Counted from the first letter of the stretch, positions 20,908 through 30,301 are shown. The stretch is DNA of 64,000 nucleotides from Rhodococcus qingshengii JCM 15477 (GCF_023221595.1 NZ_CP096563.1:3677501-3741500); one strand, 5' to 3'. A program made the numbers and translations. Notes: generated from the sequence alone by a model not told the origin.

Positions 20908-21459
20908 TCACGACGCTCGCAAATGCTCGGACGCGTCCTGACCGATGAAATCTTCGACCGCCGTGAGAAAACGGCCGACCTCGGCGAAGAATGCGTCGGA
21001 ATCGGAGTCCGTGATCACGATCGACACGCCGGTTTCCACGGCCGCACGCGTAGCGGACCACCCTGCGAAGAATTTCGACCACGCTCCGAACGCGGGCGCT
21101 GCGGCGTCCATCAGAACCCACGCGTTTCCACTTCGCTTGCGCTTCGAGCCGGCACCGGCAGGAGCTGCGGCCAACACTGCCCCGGCACCACGTAGGGCCG
21201 CCAGGTAGGCACACCGGAACCGGTCGGCAGGATCGCCCGCCCCAATCGCTTCCTCTAAAAGCGCATCCGCCTTCCGGAGCAGCCCCCACGCCACACCGGA
21301 CTTTCCCACTCGAGCAGTGCGGTCGCTGGCGTCACTCGCGCCGAAGGACCGCCTCGCCGACATCGGCAATCGAGAAATTGCGGCATCCGACGGACTCGAC
21401 AACTCGGCAGGAAGAGTTCGTTGGCACTTCACACGTTCAGGCTTCACACGCTCGGACAT
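20908..21459 (-). CDS. SAV_6107-type HEPN domain protein, probably SOS-controlled
   Basis: 183 residues from the ATG at 21459, which follows an ideal GGAGG site 7 nt upstream. The frame is open to 21552, but that start lies inside the LexA box. The helical core (about 50-183, from KSGVAWGLLRKADALLEEA to FLTAVEDFIGQDASEHL) resembles the SAV_6107 HEPN family. There is a single histidine (near the C-terminus) and no R-X4-6-H motif, so HEPN RNase activity is unlikely. It is transcribed divergently from the GNAT gene. Confidence 0.75.
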   Translation of the reverse strand: MSERVKPERVKCQRTLPAELSSPSDAAISRLPMSARRSFGASDASDRTARVGKSGVAWGLLRKADALLEEAIGAGDPADRFRCAYLAALRGAGAVLAAAPAGAGSKRKRSGNAWVLMDAAAPAFGAWSKFFAGWSATRAAVETGVSIVITDSDSDAFFAEVGRFLTAVEDFIGQDASEHLRAS

Positions 21460-21494
21460 CGGGGCACCTCCTGCACCGTGAGGATCCAAGACCA

Positions 21495-21540
21495 GGTGGT
21501 CCGGAGATGCCCGCTTCCCTTCGGGCATCTCCGGATCACC
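21495..21540 (-). promoter_or_regulatory. Long hairpin in the leader of the HEPN gene
   Basis: Perfect arms CCGGAGATGCCCG (21501-21513) and CGGGCATCTCCGG (21522-21534) around an 8-nt loop, extended outward by six more pairs including one G-U, giving about 19 bp. It sits between the LexA box and the ribosome site of the HEPN gene. Confidence 0.75.
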
Positions 21541-21544
21541 CACA

Positions 21545-21560
21545 TCGAACATCTGTTCGA
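21545..21560. promoter_or_regulatory. LexA (SOS) box
   Basis: TCGAACATCTGTTCGA fits the actinobacterial LexA consensus TCGAAC-N4-GTTCGA with no mismatch. It lies 86 bp upstream of the HEPN start and 47 bp upstream of the GNAT start. A plus-strand TATAAC (21570-21575) could be the -10 of the GNAT promoter. Confidence 0.88.
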
Positions 21561-21606
21561 CCTATTCAATATAACTGCACCCACCGACACGCCGTCAAGA
21601 GAAGAG

Positions 21607-22212
21607 GTGAGACCGGTCGACCCGCAGATCGCCTGGACACCACATACGGTCGACCTCGATCGCGCAGAATTCGCGAGTCGACTCCACGAGGCACTGGCCG
21701 TGTACGTCACCGCGATGGACTATCCGCGAGGAACCGAGTTCCATCGCGCACCGATGTGGCAGGAGCACGCGAACCGGCCTGGCTGGAAGGCAGTCGGCGC
21801 TTTGGCGGTTCCTCAGCAACCGTCACACGAAAATCTGCCGCTGGTGGGGATCGCTTACGGGTATCGCGGGAGCCCGGACCAGTGGTGGCATCAACAGGTA
21901 CTGCACGGGCTTCGGCGCTCGGGTCGTCCCCAGAGCGAGATCGACGCGATTCTGAGCGACTACTTCGAACTCACCGAACTCCACGTGCATCCGAACGGAC
22001 AAGGTCACCGGTTGGGCGAATCGCTCTTGCGTCACCTCCTCGTCGATCGACCCGAACGCAGTGTTCTGTTGTCGACACCCGAGGTGTACGACGAGGACAA
22101 CCGAGCCTGGCGGCTGTACCGTCGCCTCGGCTTTCGTGACGTGCTCCGCAGATTTCGTTTTGCCGGCGACAACCGGCCGTTCGCAGTCCTCGGCCGTGGA
22201 CTGCCGCTGTGA
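21607..22212 (+). CDS. GNAT family N-acetyltransferase
   Basis: 201 residues from the GTG at 21607 after AGAGAAGAG; the open frame extends to 21421 but runs back through the LexA box and the HEPN gene start. The acetyl-CoA loop is around LHVHPNGQGHRLGESLLRHL, and NRAWRLYRRLGFRDVLRRF is the GNAT C-terminal block. It corresponds to Rv2170. The substrate is unknown. Its stop overlaps the crtO start as GTGA, so the two are translationally coupled. Confidence 0.87.
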   Translation: MRPVDPQIAWTPHTVDLDRAEFASRLHEALAVYVTAMDYPRGTEFHRAPMWQEHANRPGWKAVGALAVPQQPSHENLPLVGIAYGYRGSPDQWWHQQVLHGLRRSGRPQSEIDAILSDYFELTELHVHPNGQGHRLGESLLRHLLVDRPERSVLLSTPEVYDEDNRAWRLYRRLGFRDVLRRFRFAGDNRPFAVLGRGLPL

Positions 22213-23807
22213 GCGCGCTTCTCGACGCCGTCGTCGTCGGCTCCGGACACAACGCGCTCGTATCGGCCGCCTACCTCGCACGCGAGGGTTGGTCGGTCGA
22301 GGTTCTGGAGAAGGACACGGTTCTCGGCGGCGCCGTCTCGACCGTCGAGCGATTTCCCGGATACAAGGTGGACCGGGGGTCGTCGGCACACCTCATGATC
22401 CGACACAGCGGCATCATCGAGGAACTCGGACTCGGCGCGCACGGACTGCGCTACATCGACTGTGACCCGTGGGCGTTCGCGCCGCCCGCCCCGGGCACCG
22501 ACGGGCCGGGCATCGTGTTTCACCGCGACCTCGACGCAACCTGCTGGTCCATCGAACGAGCATGCGGGACAAAGGACGCCGACTCCTACCGGCGATTCGT
22601 CGCGGTCTGGTCGGAGCGCAGTCGACATGTCATGAAAGCGTTTTCCGCACCGCCCACCGGATCGAACCTGATCGGTGCGTTCGGAGGTCTCGCCACCGCA
22701 CGCGGCAACAGCGAACTGTCTCGGCAGTTCCTCGCGCCTGGCGACGCACTGCTCGACGAGTATTTCGACAGTGAGGCACTCAAAGCAGCGCTTGCGTGGT
22801 TCGGCGCCCAGTCCGGGCCTGCGATGTCGGAACCGGGAACCGCTCCGATGGTCGGCTTCGCGGCCCTCATGCACGTCTTGCCGCCAGGGCGAGCAGTCGG
22901 TGGAAGCGGCGCACTGAGTGCTGCGTTGGCCTCCCGGATGGCTGTCGACGGCGCCACGGTCGCGCTCGGTGACGGCGTGACGTCGATCCGTCGAAACCCG
23001 AGTCACTGGACCGCCACAACCGAGAGCGGTCGAGAAGTTCACGCTCGCAAGGTAATCGCCGGGTGCCACATCCTGACCACGCTCGACCTCCTGGGCCGAG
23101 GGGGCTTCGACCGAACCACGCTCGATCACTGGCGGCGGAAAATCAGGGTCGGCCCCGGCATCGGCGCGGTACTTCGACTGGCGACATCCGCGCTTCCGTC
23201 GTACCGCGGCGACGCCACGACACGGGAAAGTACCTCGGGATTGCAATTACTCGTCTCCGATCGCGCACACTTGCGCACTGCACACGGCGCAGCACTGGCG
23301 GGGGAACTTCCTCCTCGCCCTGCGGTTCTCGGAATGAGTTTCAGCGGAATCGATCCCACGATCGCCCCGGCCGGGCGGCATCAGGTGACACTGTGGTCGC
23401 AGTGGCAGCCGTATCGCCTCAGCGGACATCGCGATTGGGCATCGGTCGCCGAGGCGGAGGCCGACCGGATCGTCGGCGAGATGGAGGCTTTCGCACCCGG
23501 GTTCGCCGATTCCGTCCTCGACCGATTCATTCAGACTCCCCGGGACATCGAGTCGGAATTGGGGATGATCGGCGGAAATGTCATGCACGTCGAGATGTCA
23601 CTCGATCAGATGATGTTGTGGCGACCGCTTCCGGAACTGTCCGGCCATCGCGTTCCGGGAGCAGACGGGTTGTATCTGACCGGAGCATCGACTCATCCCG
23701 GTGGCGGTGTGTCCGGAGCCAGTGGTCGCAGTGCGGCTCGAATCGCACTGTCGGACAGCCGCCGCGGCGCGACTCGTCGTTGGATGCGTCGTTCGAGCAG
23801 GTCGTGA
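22209..23807 (+). CDS. crtO: CrtO-type carotenoid ketolase (FAD-dependent, CrtI-like)
   Basis: 532 residues. The N-terminal dinucleotide site is DAVVVGSGHNALVSAAYLA followed by LEKDTVLGGAVS; the C-terminal FAD block is GLYLTGASTHPGGGVSGASG. Length and both motifs fit CrtO beta-carotene ketolases, known from Rhodococcus erythropolis, which are relatives of phytoene desaturases rather than of CrtW. crtI, crtB and a prenyl synthase within 9 kb support a carotenoid role. A PYROXD2-like oxidoreductase of other function is the alternative. Confidence 0.78.
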   Translation: MSALLDAVVVGSGHNALVSAAYLAREGWSVEVLEKDTVLGGAVSTVERFPGYKVDRGSSAHLMIRHSGIIEELGLGAHGLRYIDCDPWAFAPPAPGTDGPGIVFHRDLDATCWSIERACGTKDADSYRRFVAVWSERSRHVMKAFSAPPTGSNLIGAFGGLATARGNSELSRQFLAPGDALLDEYFDSEALKAALAWFGAQSGPAMSEPGTAPMVGFAALMHVLPPGRAVGGSGALSAALASRMAVDGATVALGDGVTSIRRNPSHWTATTESGREVHARKVIAGCHILTTLDLLGRGGFDRTTLDHWRRKIRVGPGIGAVLRLATSALPSYRGDATTRESTSGLQLLVSDRAHLRTAHGAALAGELPPRPAVLGMSFSGIDPTIAPAGRHQVTLWSQWQPYRLSGHRDWASVAEAEADRIVGEMEAFAPGFADSVLDRFIQTPRDIESELGMIGGNVMHVEMSLDQMMLWRPLPELSGHRVPGADGLYLTGASTHPGGGVSGASGRSAARIALSDSRRGATRRWMRRSSRS

Positions 23808-23877
23808 AGGTCACCCGCCGAACTTCACCCGCCGACACGCCCCCGCCTCGATGACTGGCTACGCCACGGCTGGCACG

Positions 23878-24672
23878 ATGACCACTGTGCAACAGTCCAC
23901 CGATCCCGCCGCCAAGCCGACCAGTCGGAAACGTTTCCTGACGGTTGCCGCGCTCGCCCTCATGCTTGTTCCCTTGCTTGCCGGGTGCATCCGCGTGCAG
24001 GTGTCGATGGGAGTGTCCGCGAACGATCGTGTGACCGGACAGGTGGTAGCTGCCTCTATTCCGGCGAACGAGGCGGACAAGGGTCCGCAGCTGACCCCAC
24101 CTTCGTCGCTGGAGGACAAGATACGGGTTCAGGAGTACAAGAAGGACGGGTACGTCGGCAGCCAGGCGTTCTTCAGCGACTTGTCCTTCGGTGACGTCGC
24201 CCAACTGGGCTCCATGTACGCCGAGGGGTCCGGGTCGTTCCAGATCACCCTCAAGCGATCCGGGGACACCGTCACGCTCGACGGCAAGGCAGACCTGAAG
24301 ACGGTTCCAACTCAGGGCGCCGACGTCCAGGTCAGCATCGCCTTCCCGGCACGGGTCGGCACGACCAACGGAACACGAGACGGCGATTCCCGGGTGTCGT
24401 GGACCTTGCCCGCCGGCGAGGTGTCGACAATGCGCGCCGAGGTCAACTACGCGGACCCAAGCACCCGAAGCTTCGCCGGGTGGGCAGGAATCATGGCCGG
24501 GCTGGCGCTCGGTGTCGCGATTGTCGTCGGTGCGATGGCCTGGATGGCGCGCAATCGAGCACCGATCAAGCGCGCGCCCGCCGCGAAAGCACCGGTCATG
24601 AAGACGCCTGTCACGAAATCACCTGCCAGCAAGCAAGCTGACAACAGGAATCCGAAAAACACCACGAAGTAG
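23878..24672 (+). CDS. lppM: LppM-like membrane lipoprotein
   Basis: 264 residues from the ATG at 23878; an ATG nine codons upstream is also possible and neither has a clear ribosome site. A basic TSRKR stretch and hydrophobic segment end in the lipobox LLAGC, followed by a beta-rich domain, a C-terminal membrane helix (GIMAGLALGVAIVVGAMAWM) and a Lys/Pro-rich cytoplasmic tail. This architecture and its place between a GNAT and a metF gene match LppM (Rv2171), a surface protein linked in mycobacteria to lipoglycan exposure. Confidence 0.85.
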   Translation: MTTVQQSTDPAAKPTSRKRFLTVAALALMLVPLLAGCIRVQVSMGVSANDRVTGQVVAASIPANEADKGPQLTPPSSLEDKIRVQEYKKDGYVGSQAFFSDLSFGDVAQLGSMYAEGSGSFQITLKRSGDTVTLDGKADLKTVPTQGADVQVSIAFPARVGTTNGTRDGDSRVSWTLPAGEVSTMRAEVNYADPSTRSFAGWAGIMAGLALGVAIVVGAMAWMARNRAPIKRAPAAKAPVMKTPVTKSPASKQADNRNPKNTTK

Positions 24673-24682
24673 CGCCTGGCGA

Positions 24683-24714
24683 TTGCCCCACTCGATTGGT
24701 GTCGAGCGGGGCAA
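24683..24714. terminator. Bidirectional terminator between lppM and metF
   Basis: TTGCCCC-A-CTCGA pairs with TCGAG-C-GGGGCAA around a 6-nt loop, in the 48-bp gap between the convergent genes. Confidence 0.75.
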
Positions 24715-24720
24715 CCGGGA

Positions 24721-25710
24721 TCAGACGGCTTGCGCTGTCCCGACAGAGGTGTCGGGGGTGAGACCGAGTCGCTCGAGGACCTCACTGGTGGCGCGCGCAA
24801 AGTTCAAAGTGATGAAGTGCAGGCACGGAGCGCCTTCGGCGATCAACCGCTCACCCATCTCGGTGGCCAGATCGATGCCGAGTTCGCGGACCGCTGCACG
24901 GTTCTCGTCCGGACCGCTTCCGGCCGCGGCGTCGAATCGACGCTCGAGAGCGGGGGGCAACGACGAGCCCGAGAGCTCGAGCATGCGCCGCACCGAGCGC
25001 AGCGACGTCACCGGCATGATCTCCGGGATGATCGGCTTGGCGCCCTGTTCTGCGTCGTACGCACTCACCCGGTCACGAAGACGCAGGTAGTCCTCCACGT
25101 CGAAGAACATCTGCGTGATCGAGTACTCGGCGCCGGCACGCAACTTCGACACCAGGTACTTCGTGTCGTATGCCAAGTCCGGAGCGCGGTAGTGCCCCTC
25201 GGGGAACGACGCGACGCCGACGTGGAAGTCGCCCAGGTCACGGACCATCCGCACGAGTTCCTCGGCGTACTCGACGCCTTCGGGATGCTTCTTCCATTCG
25301 CCGAGCGGATCGCCGGGCGGATCGCCGCGCAATACGAGGATGTTGCTGATCCCACGATCGGCGTAGGCACCGACCATGGCGCGAAGCTCTTCGGTGCTGT
25401 GTGAGACAGCAGTCAGGTGAGCAACCGGCAGCAGGGTCGTCTCTTCGGCAAGTTCGCCGGTGACACGCACCGTACGATCGCGCGTCGAGCCACCTGCGCC
25501 GTAGGTCATCGAGACGAATGCCGGTCCGAGCCGCTCGAAGGTACGCACCGCACGCCACAGGCGCGCTTCGGCGTCCGCGTCACGCGGCGGCGAAAACTCG
25601 ACCGAGAACGGAATACGGCTTCCTGTCGAGGAAGCGATCCGATCGACGATCGACGGTGTTCGGGTGGCCCATCCCTCGCTGGAGCGGCCCCTGACTGGAT
25701 CGAATGTCAC
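24721..25710 (-). CDS. metF: Methylenetetrahydrofolate reductase family protein
   Basis: 329 residues. SRIPFSVEFSPPRD, FVSMTYGAGGSTRDRT, HLTAVSHSTEELR and ISNILVLRGDPPGDP are MTHFR barrel motifs for FAD and folate. It should reduce 5,10-methylene-THF to 5-methyl-THF for methionine synthesis. It matches Rv2172c. The start is GTG. The 170-bp gap to idsA should hold divergent promoters. Confidence 0.88.
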   Translation of the reverse strand: MTFDPVRGRSSEGWATRTPSIVDRIASSTGSRIPFSVEFSPPRDADAEARLWRAVRTFERLGPAFVSMTYGAGGSTRDRTVRVTGELAEETTLLPVAHLTAVSHSTEELRAMVGAYADRGISNILVLRGDPPGDPLGEWKKHPEGVEYAEELVRMVRDLGDFHVGVASFPEGHYRAPDLAYDTKYLVSKLRAGAEYSITQMFFDVEDYLRLRDRVSAYDAEQGAKPIIPEIMPVTSLRSVRRMLELSGSSLPPALERRFDAAAGSGPDENRAAVRELGIDLATEMGERLIAEGAPCLHFITLNFARATSEVLERLGLTPDTSVGTAQAV

Positions 25711-25880
25711 CGGTCAAGCATATGTTTTCCAGCTGCAAACAAGCTCATCGCCCAGTACTGCGTATCCCGAATGTCAGGATCGCGCAGTTCACGGCCCGAC
25801 CCGCCGTTGATTCCAACCCCCACTAAGCTGGGCTCCAAGCTCGCTTCCGTGTAACCCTCCGGCGCGAGAACATACCGATC

Positions 25881-27020
25881 TTGGAGGCCACCCTGTCCGC
25901 AGGAACCGCGCGCGTTGGACAGAGTTCGACCAACACCGCACCGCATCCGACCTCTCTCGAACTGCCGGGTCTGTTCGAAGCAGCGCTCCGCGACTTCTTC
26001 GATTCACGCCGCGAACTCGTCTCGAACATCGGCGGTGGATACGAGGAGGCCGTCAGCACCCTCGAGGCCTTCGTCCTGCGCGGAGGAAAGCGCGTCCGAC
26101 CGTCGTTCGCCTGGACGGGATGGCTCGGCGCCGGAGGCGACCCGAACGGTAAGAACGCAGACGCGGTGATTCGTGCGTGCGCCGCCCTCGAACTGGTGCA
26201 GGCCTGCGCGCTCGTCCACGACGACATCATCGACGCATCCACGACCAGGCGCGGCTTCCCGACCGTTCACGTCGAATTCGAGAACCAGCACCGAGACGAG
26301 GAGTGGAGCGGCGATTCCGCGCACTTCGGCGAGGCCGTCGCCATTCTTCTCGGCGACCTGGCCTTGGCCTGGGCGGACGACATGATCCGAGAATCCGGGA
26401 TCAGCCCCGAGGCGGCCGCACGTGTCAGCCCGGTCTGGTCGGCAATGCGCACCGAGGTGCTCGGTGGCCAATTCCTCGACATCAGCAACGAAGCCCGAGG
26501 CGACGAGACCGTCGAGGCAGCCATGCGGGTCAACCGCTACAAGACCGCCGCGTACACGATCGAACGCCCACTGCACCTCGGCGCCGCGCTGTTCGGTGCG
26601 GACGCCGAGTTGGTCGATGCCTACCGGACCTTCGGCACGGACATCGGTATCGCCTTCCAACTTCGCGACGACCTGCTCGGTGTCTTCGGAGATCCGTCCG
26701 TCACGGGCAAACCGTCGGGCGACGATCTCATCGCCGGTAAGCGAACTGTCCTGTTCGCGATGGCGCTTGCCCGCGCCGACGCCGCAGATCCGGCGGCAGC
26801 AGAACTGCTCCGCAACGGAATCGGCACGCAGCTGACCGACACCGAGGTCGACACTCTGCGCCAGGTGATCACCGATCTGGGCGCCGTCACCGACGTCGAA
26901 ACGCAGATCGACACCCTCGTCGAGGCAGCTGCGAACGCCCTCGACTCGAGCACGGCAACGGCAGAGTCCAAGGCTCGCCTGACCGACATGGCGATCGCGG
27001 CCACGAAGCGAAGCTACTGA
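25881..27020 (+). CDS. idsA: Polyprenyl diphosphate synthase (GGPP synthase-like)
   Basis: 379 residues as annotated. The first aspartate-rich motif is LVHDDIIDASTTRRG and the second FQLRDDLLGVFGD, with GGKRVRPS upstream. It condenses isopentenyl diphosphate with allylic diphosphates, probably supplying GGPP for the adjacent phytoene pathway. It corresponds to the Rv2173 (idsA2) position. The start is unclear: TTG at 25881 has a poor ribosome site, while GGAGG at 25883-25887 would suit the CTG at 25893; no ATG or GTG is available near the N-terminus. crtI begins 2 bp after the stop. Confidence 0.88.
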   Translation: MEATLSAGTARVGQSSTNTAPHPTSLELPGLFEAALRDFFDSRRELVSNIGGGYEEAVSTLEAFVLRGGKRVRPSFAWTGWLGAGGDPNGKNADAVIRACAALELVQACALVHDDIIDASTTRRGFPTVHVEFENQHRDEEWSGDSAHFGEAVAILLGDLALAWADDMIRESGISPEAAARVSPVWSAMRTEVLGGQFLDISNEARGDETVEAAMRVNRYKTAAYTIERPLHLGAALFGADAELVDAYRTFGTDIGIAFQLRDDLLGVFGDPSVTGKPSGDDLIAGKRTVLFAMALARADAADPAAAELLRNGIGTQLTDTEVDTLRQVITDLGAVTDVETQIDTLVEAAANALDSSTATAESKARLTDMAIAATKRSY

Positions 27021-27022
27021 CC

Positions 27023-28615
27023 GTGGCACACGTGCACCGCACTCGAACCGTCAGCTCGCCGACCGATCGAGTCGTGATCGTCGGCGCGGGACTTGCCGGA
27101 CTGTCTGCGGGGTTGTATCTGCGTGGCGCCGGCCGCGACGTTACGATTCTCGAGAGCAACAGCTCGGTCGGTGGGCGAGTCGGTGTCTACCAGGGCAATG
27201 ACTACAGCATCGACAACGGCGCAACGGTGCTCACGATGCCCGAACTCGTCGAAGACGCCCTTGCGGCCGTCGGCGCCGACCCAGCCTCGACAAACCCCAA
27301 ATTCGTTGTGCACAAGCTCGATCCGACGTACCACGCGCGATTCGCAGACGGCACCGCTCTCGATGTCCACGCCGACCCAGAAGACATGGCTGCCGAAGTC
27401 TCCCGTGTCTGCGGGCCGGAAGAAGCGCAGCGATACCGTGCGTTGCGGCAATGGCTGAACCGGATCTTCGACGCGGAATTCGACCGCTTCATGGACGCCG
27501 ACTTCGATTCTCCCCTCGGACTGGTCAATTCGCGTGACGCAGTCAAAGATCTGAGCCGGCTCGTCGCACTGGGAGGATTCGGGAAACTGGGCGGGCAGGT
27601 GGATCGCAAGATCCGCGACCCTCGCCTCCGGCGGATCTTCACCTTCCAAGCGCTGTATGCGGGCGTTGCTCCGTCTCGGGCCCTCGCGGTGTACGGGGCG
27701 ATCGCTCACATGGACACCTCACTCGGCGTCTACTTCCCCGAGGGCGGGATGCGCACGATCGCCGAGTCGATGGCCGACGCCTTCACCGAGGCCGGCGGAA
27801 TTCTGCATCTCGGCCGCACTGTCGAACGCCTCGAGGTGAGCGATCGGCGCGTGCACACCGTTCACACACGCGACGGCGAGCGCTTCGACTGTGACGCCGC
27901 CGTCCTCACTCCCGACATGGCCGTCACGGACTCGCTGTTGCGCCCGCATACGCGATTGCGTCCGCGCCCGGTGCGTACATCGCCGTCCGCTGTCGTGATT
28001 CACGGCACTGTTTCCTCCGCGGTCGCCGACGAATGGCCCGCGCAGCGACACCACATGATCGACTTCGGCGAGGCGTGGAAGCGTACCTTCGCCGAGATCA
28101 CGGCACGCCGCGGCCGCGGGCGACTGATGAGTGATCCGTCACTGCTCGTCACCCGACCGGCACAGACCGATCCGAGCCTGGCCTTCTCGCGAGACGGCCG
28201 AATCCGTGAACCGCTGTCAGTCCTCGCGCCGTGTCCGAATCTGGACAGTGCAAGTCTCGACTGGTCGACTCTCGGCCCGCCCTACGTGCGCGAAATCATC
28301 CTCACGCTGCAAGAACGTGGCTACACGGGACTGGTCGAAGGGTTCGAGATCGATCACGTCGACACCCCGCAGACCTGGCTCGAGAAGGGCATGGCCGCGG
28401 GTAGCCCGTTCGCAGCGGCACACACCTTCACCCAGACGGGGCCGTTCCGACGCAAGAACCTCGCCCGCGGCTTCGACAACGTCGTTCTCGCCGGATCGGG
28501 AACCGTTCCGGGGGTGGGAGTACCGACCGTTCTGCTGTCCGGACGGCTCGCCGCCGAACGTATTACCGGTACACGCGAGCGAGCCAGCGCGGTGGGCACT
28601 CGTGCGAGCAACTAA
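27023..28615 (+). CDS. crtI: Phytoene desaturase (CrtI family)
   Basis: 530 residues. The FAD site is RVVIVGAGLAGLSAGLYLRG followed by VGGRVG; the C-terminal bacterial phytoene dehydrogenase signature is DNVVLAGSGTVPGVGVPTVL. It introduces double bonds into phytoene towards lycopene-type carotenoids. The GTG start lies 2 bp behind idsA, so both are one transcription unit. The number of desaturation steps cannot be read from sequence. Confidence 0.85.
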   Translation: MAHVHRTRTVSSPTDRVVIVGAGLAGLSAGLYLRGAGRDVTILESNSSVGGRVGVYQGNDYSIDNGATVLTMPELVEDALAAVGADPASTNPKFVVHKLDPTYHARFADGTALDVHADPEDMAAEVSRVCGPEEAQRYRALRQWLNRIFDAEFDRFMDADFDSPLGLVNSRDAVKDLSRLVALGGFGKLGGQVDRKIRDPRLRRIFTFQALYAGVAPSRALAVYGAIAHMDTSLGVYFPEGGMRTIAESMADAFTEAGGILHLGRTVERLEVSDRRVHTVHTRDGERFDCDAAVLTPDMAVTDSLLRPHTRLRPRPVRTSPSAVVIHGTVSSAVADEWPAQRHHMIDFGEAWKRTFAEITARRGRGRLMSDPSLLVTRPAQTDPSLAFSRDGRIREPLSVLAPCPNLDSASLDWSTLGPPYVREIILTLQERGYTGLVEGFEIDHVDTPQTWLEKGMAAGSPFAAAHTFTQTGPFRRKNLARGFDNVVLAGSGTVPGVGVPTVLLSGRLAAERITGTRERASAVGTRASN

Positions 28616-28713
28616 ACTGGCCCCTCGTAACCGACCATTCATCCACGATTCACCGACTCGGGCGCTGCACGCGCCGATCGACACCGATCTCCTCGGGGGA
28701 GGAACCTGCACCG

Positions 28714-30291
28714 ATGACGTCCTCTGCCGCAGCCACTGAAAGACCGTGGCACCTAAGGGCCGCCAATTTCCTTCGGACTCCCGAAGGTCACAGTGCACTG
28801 CTCGGTTTCTTCGGCGCAGTCATGATCACTTTCGGCGGATTCGGTGCCGGTAGCGTCCGGCGCCAAGATCCGCTGCTCGAGTCGATGCATCTGTCCTGGC
28901 TCCGTTTCGGCCACGGATCGATTCTGTCGGCGGCCATCGTCTGGATCGGTGTCCTGTGCATGATCGCCGCCTGGGTTCGACTGGGCCGCTCGACTCTGCG
29001 CGGTGACGTCTCGTTGCGCGGCCTGCGCTACGTCGTCCCGGTCTGGACGTTTCCGCTGCTGTTCGCGGTGCCCATGTTCAGCCGTGACGCCTACTCCTAC
29101 CTGGCGCAAGGCGCGTTGTTGCGCAACGGCTTCGACCCGTATGCCGTCGGCCCCGTCGTCAATCCGGGAATCCTGCTCGACAACGTCTCCAACGTGTGGA
29201 CGACGACAACTACCCCGTACGGTCCGGTTCACCTTCTCCTTGCCGACGCCATCGTTCGGCTGACCGGCGAGAACGTCATCGCCGGCACGATGCTGTTGCG
29301 GATCACGATGCTCCCCGGACTCGCCCTGATGATGTGGGCCGTTCCCCATCTCGCGACGAAGCTCGGCGGAAACACCTCGATCGCCCTGTGGCTCGCAGTA
29401 CTCAATCCCCTCGTCCTGATCCACCTGATCGGCGGCGTTCACAACGAGATGCTCATGGTCGGCCTCATGGCCGCAGGCATTGCGCTCGCTCTCGAACGCA
29501 AGCACCTCTTCGGGATCGGGCTGATCGCGCTCGCCGTCGCGATCAAGGCAACCGCAGGCGTCGCACTTCCCTTCATAGTCTGGATCTGGATGATCCACGA
29601 GCGGGAGGACGCCGCAGCGGCCGGGCGAGAACCGGCGTCACCGATCCGATCGTTCGTCAAGACAGCCGGCGCAGGTTTCGCGGTGTTCGTGGCGGTACTC
29701 GGATCCACCTCACTGATCGCCGGAGTCGGCCTCGGCTGGACGACGGCACTCTCCGGTTCGGCAAAGATCATCAACTGGCTCTCGCTGCCCACGATCGTGG
29801 CGCACATCGGAACCATGGCAACCTCCTGGTTCGCCGGCGACCATTTCAACGACATCCTCGAAGTCTCCCGGACCATCTCGGCGGTTGTGTTGATCGCGAT
29901 CATCGCCGTCGTGTGGTGGCGCTACCGCAAGACCGAGCGCGACGCCGTCATGGGCATCGTGATCGTGATGGTCGCCATCGTCGTTCTGTCCCCCGCAGCA
30001 CTCCCCTGGTACTACTCCTGGCCGCTGGCAGTAGCTGCCGGTTTCGCAATGTCGCCGACGACTCTCGCCGTACTGACCGGGCTGTCCACCTGGCTGATGC
30101 TGGTGTTCCAGCCAGACGGATCGATCGGCCTGTACACCTTCCCGCACGTGGCTCTGGCCATCGTCGCTGCCGTGATCGCGGCGATGTCCTTGCAGACGGA
30201 AGACCCACTGCGACTTCGTGGACGCAAACACGAGAAACCGATCGAAATGACGTCAGCCGCCTCGGCGCCCTCGACGTCAGGATCTGCGTGA
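28714..30291 (+). CDS. mptA: Alpha-(1->6)-mannopyranosyltransferase MptA-like
   Basis: 525 residues with about 12 membrane helices, a GT-C type polyprenol-phosphate-mannose-dependent glycosyltransferase. The first extracellular loop carries the acidic SRDAYSYLAQG motif typical of the family. Synteny with Rv2174 indicates elongation of the mannan core of lipomannan and lipoarabinomannan outside the membrane. The ATG follows GGGGGAGG. crtB starts 10 bp after its stop. Confidence 0.88.
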   Translation: MTSSAAATERPWHLRAANFLRTPEGHSALLGFFGAVMITFGGFGAGSVRRQDPLLESMHLSWLRFGHGSILSAAIVWIGVLCMIAAWVRLGRSTLRGDVSLRGLRYVVPVWTFPLLFAVPMFSRDAYSYLAQGALLRNGFDPYAVGPVVNPGILLDNVSNVWTTTTTPYGPVHLLLADAIVRLTGENVIAGTMLLRITMLPGLALMMWAVPHLATKLGGNTSIALWLAVLNPLVLIHLIGGVHNEMLMVGLMAAGIALALERKHLFGIGLIALAVAIKATAGVALPFIVWIWMIHEREDAAAAGREPASPIRSFVKTAGAGFAVFVAVLGSTSLIAGVGLGWTTALSGSAKIINWLSLPTIVAHIGTMATSWFAGDHFNDILEVSRTISAVVLIAIIAVVWWRYRKTERDAVMGIVIVMVAIVVLSPAALPWYYSWPLAVAAGFAMSPTTLAVLTGLSTWLMLVFQPDGSIGLYTFPHVALAIVAAVIAAMSLQTEDPLRLRGRKHEKPIEMTSAASAPSTSGSA

Positions 30292-30301
30292 TCCGCGTGT
30301 C

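Noticed and set aside
20908..21459. HEPN protein as an RNase toxin of a toxin-antitoxin pair
   Set aside because: The R-X4-6-H catalytic motif is missing, and the divergent GNAT gene is not its cognate antitoxin by arrangement.
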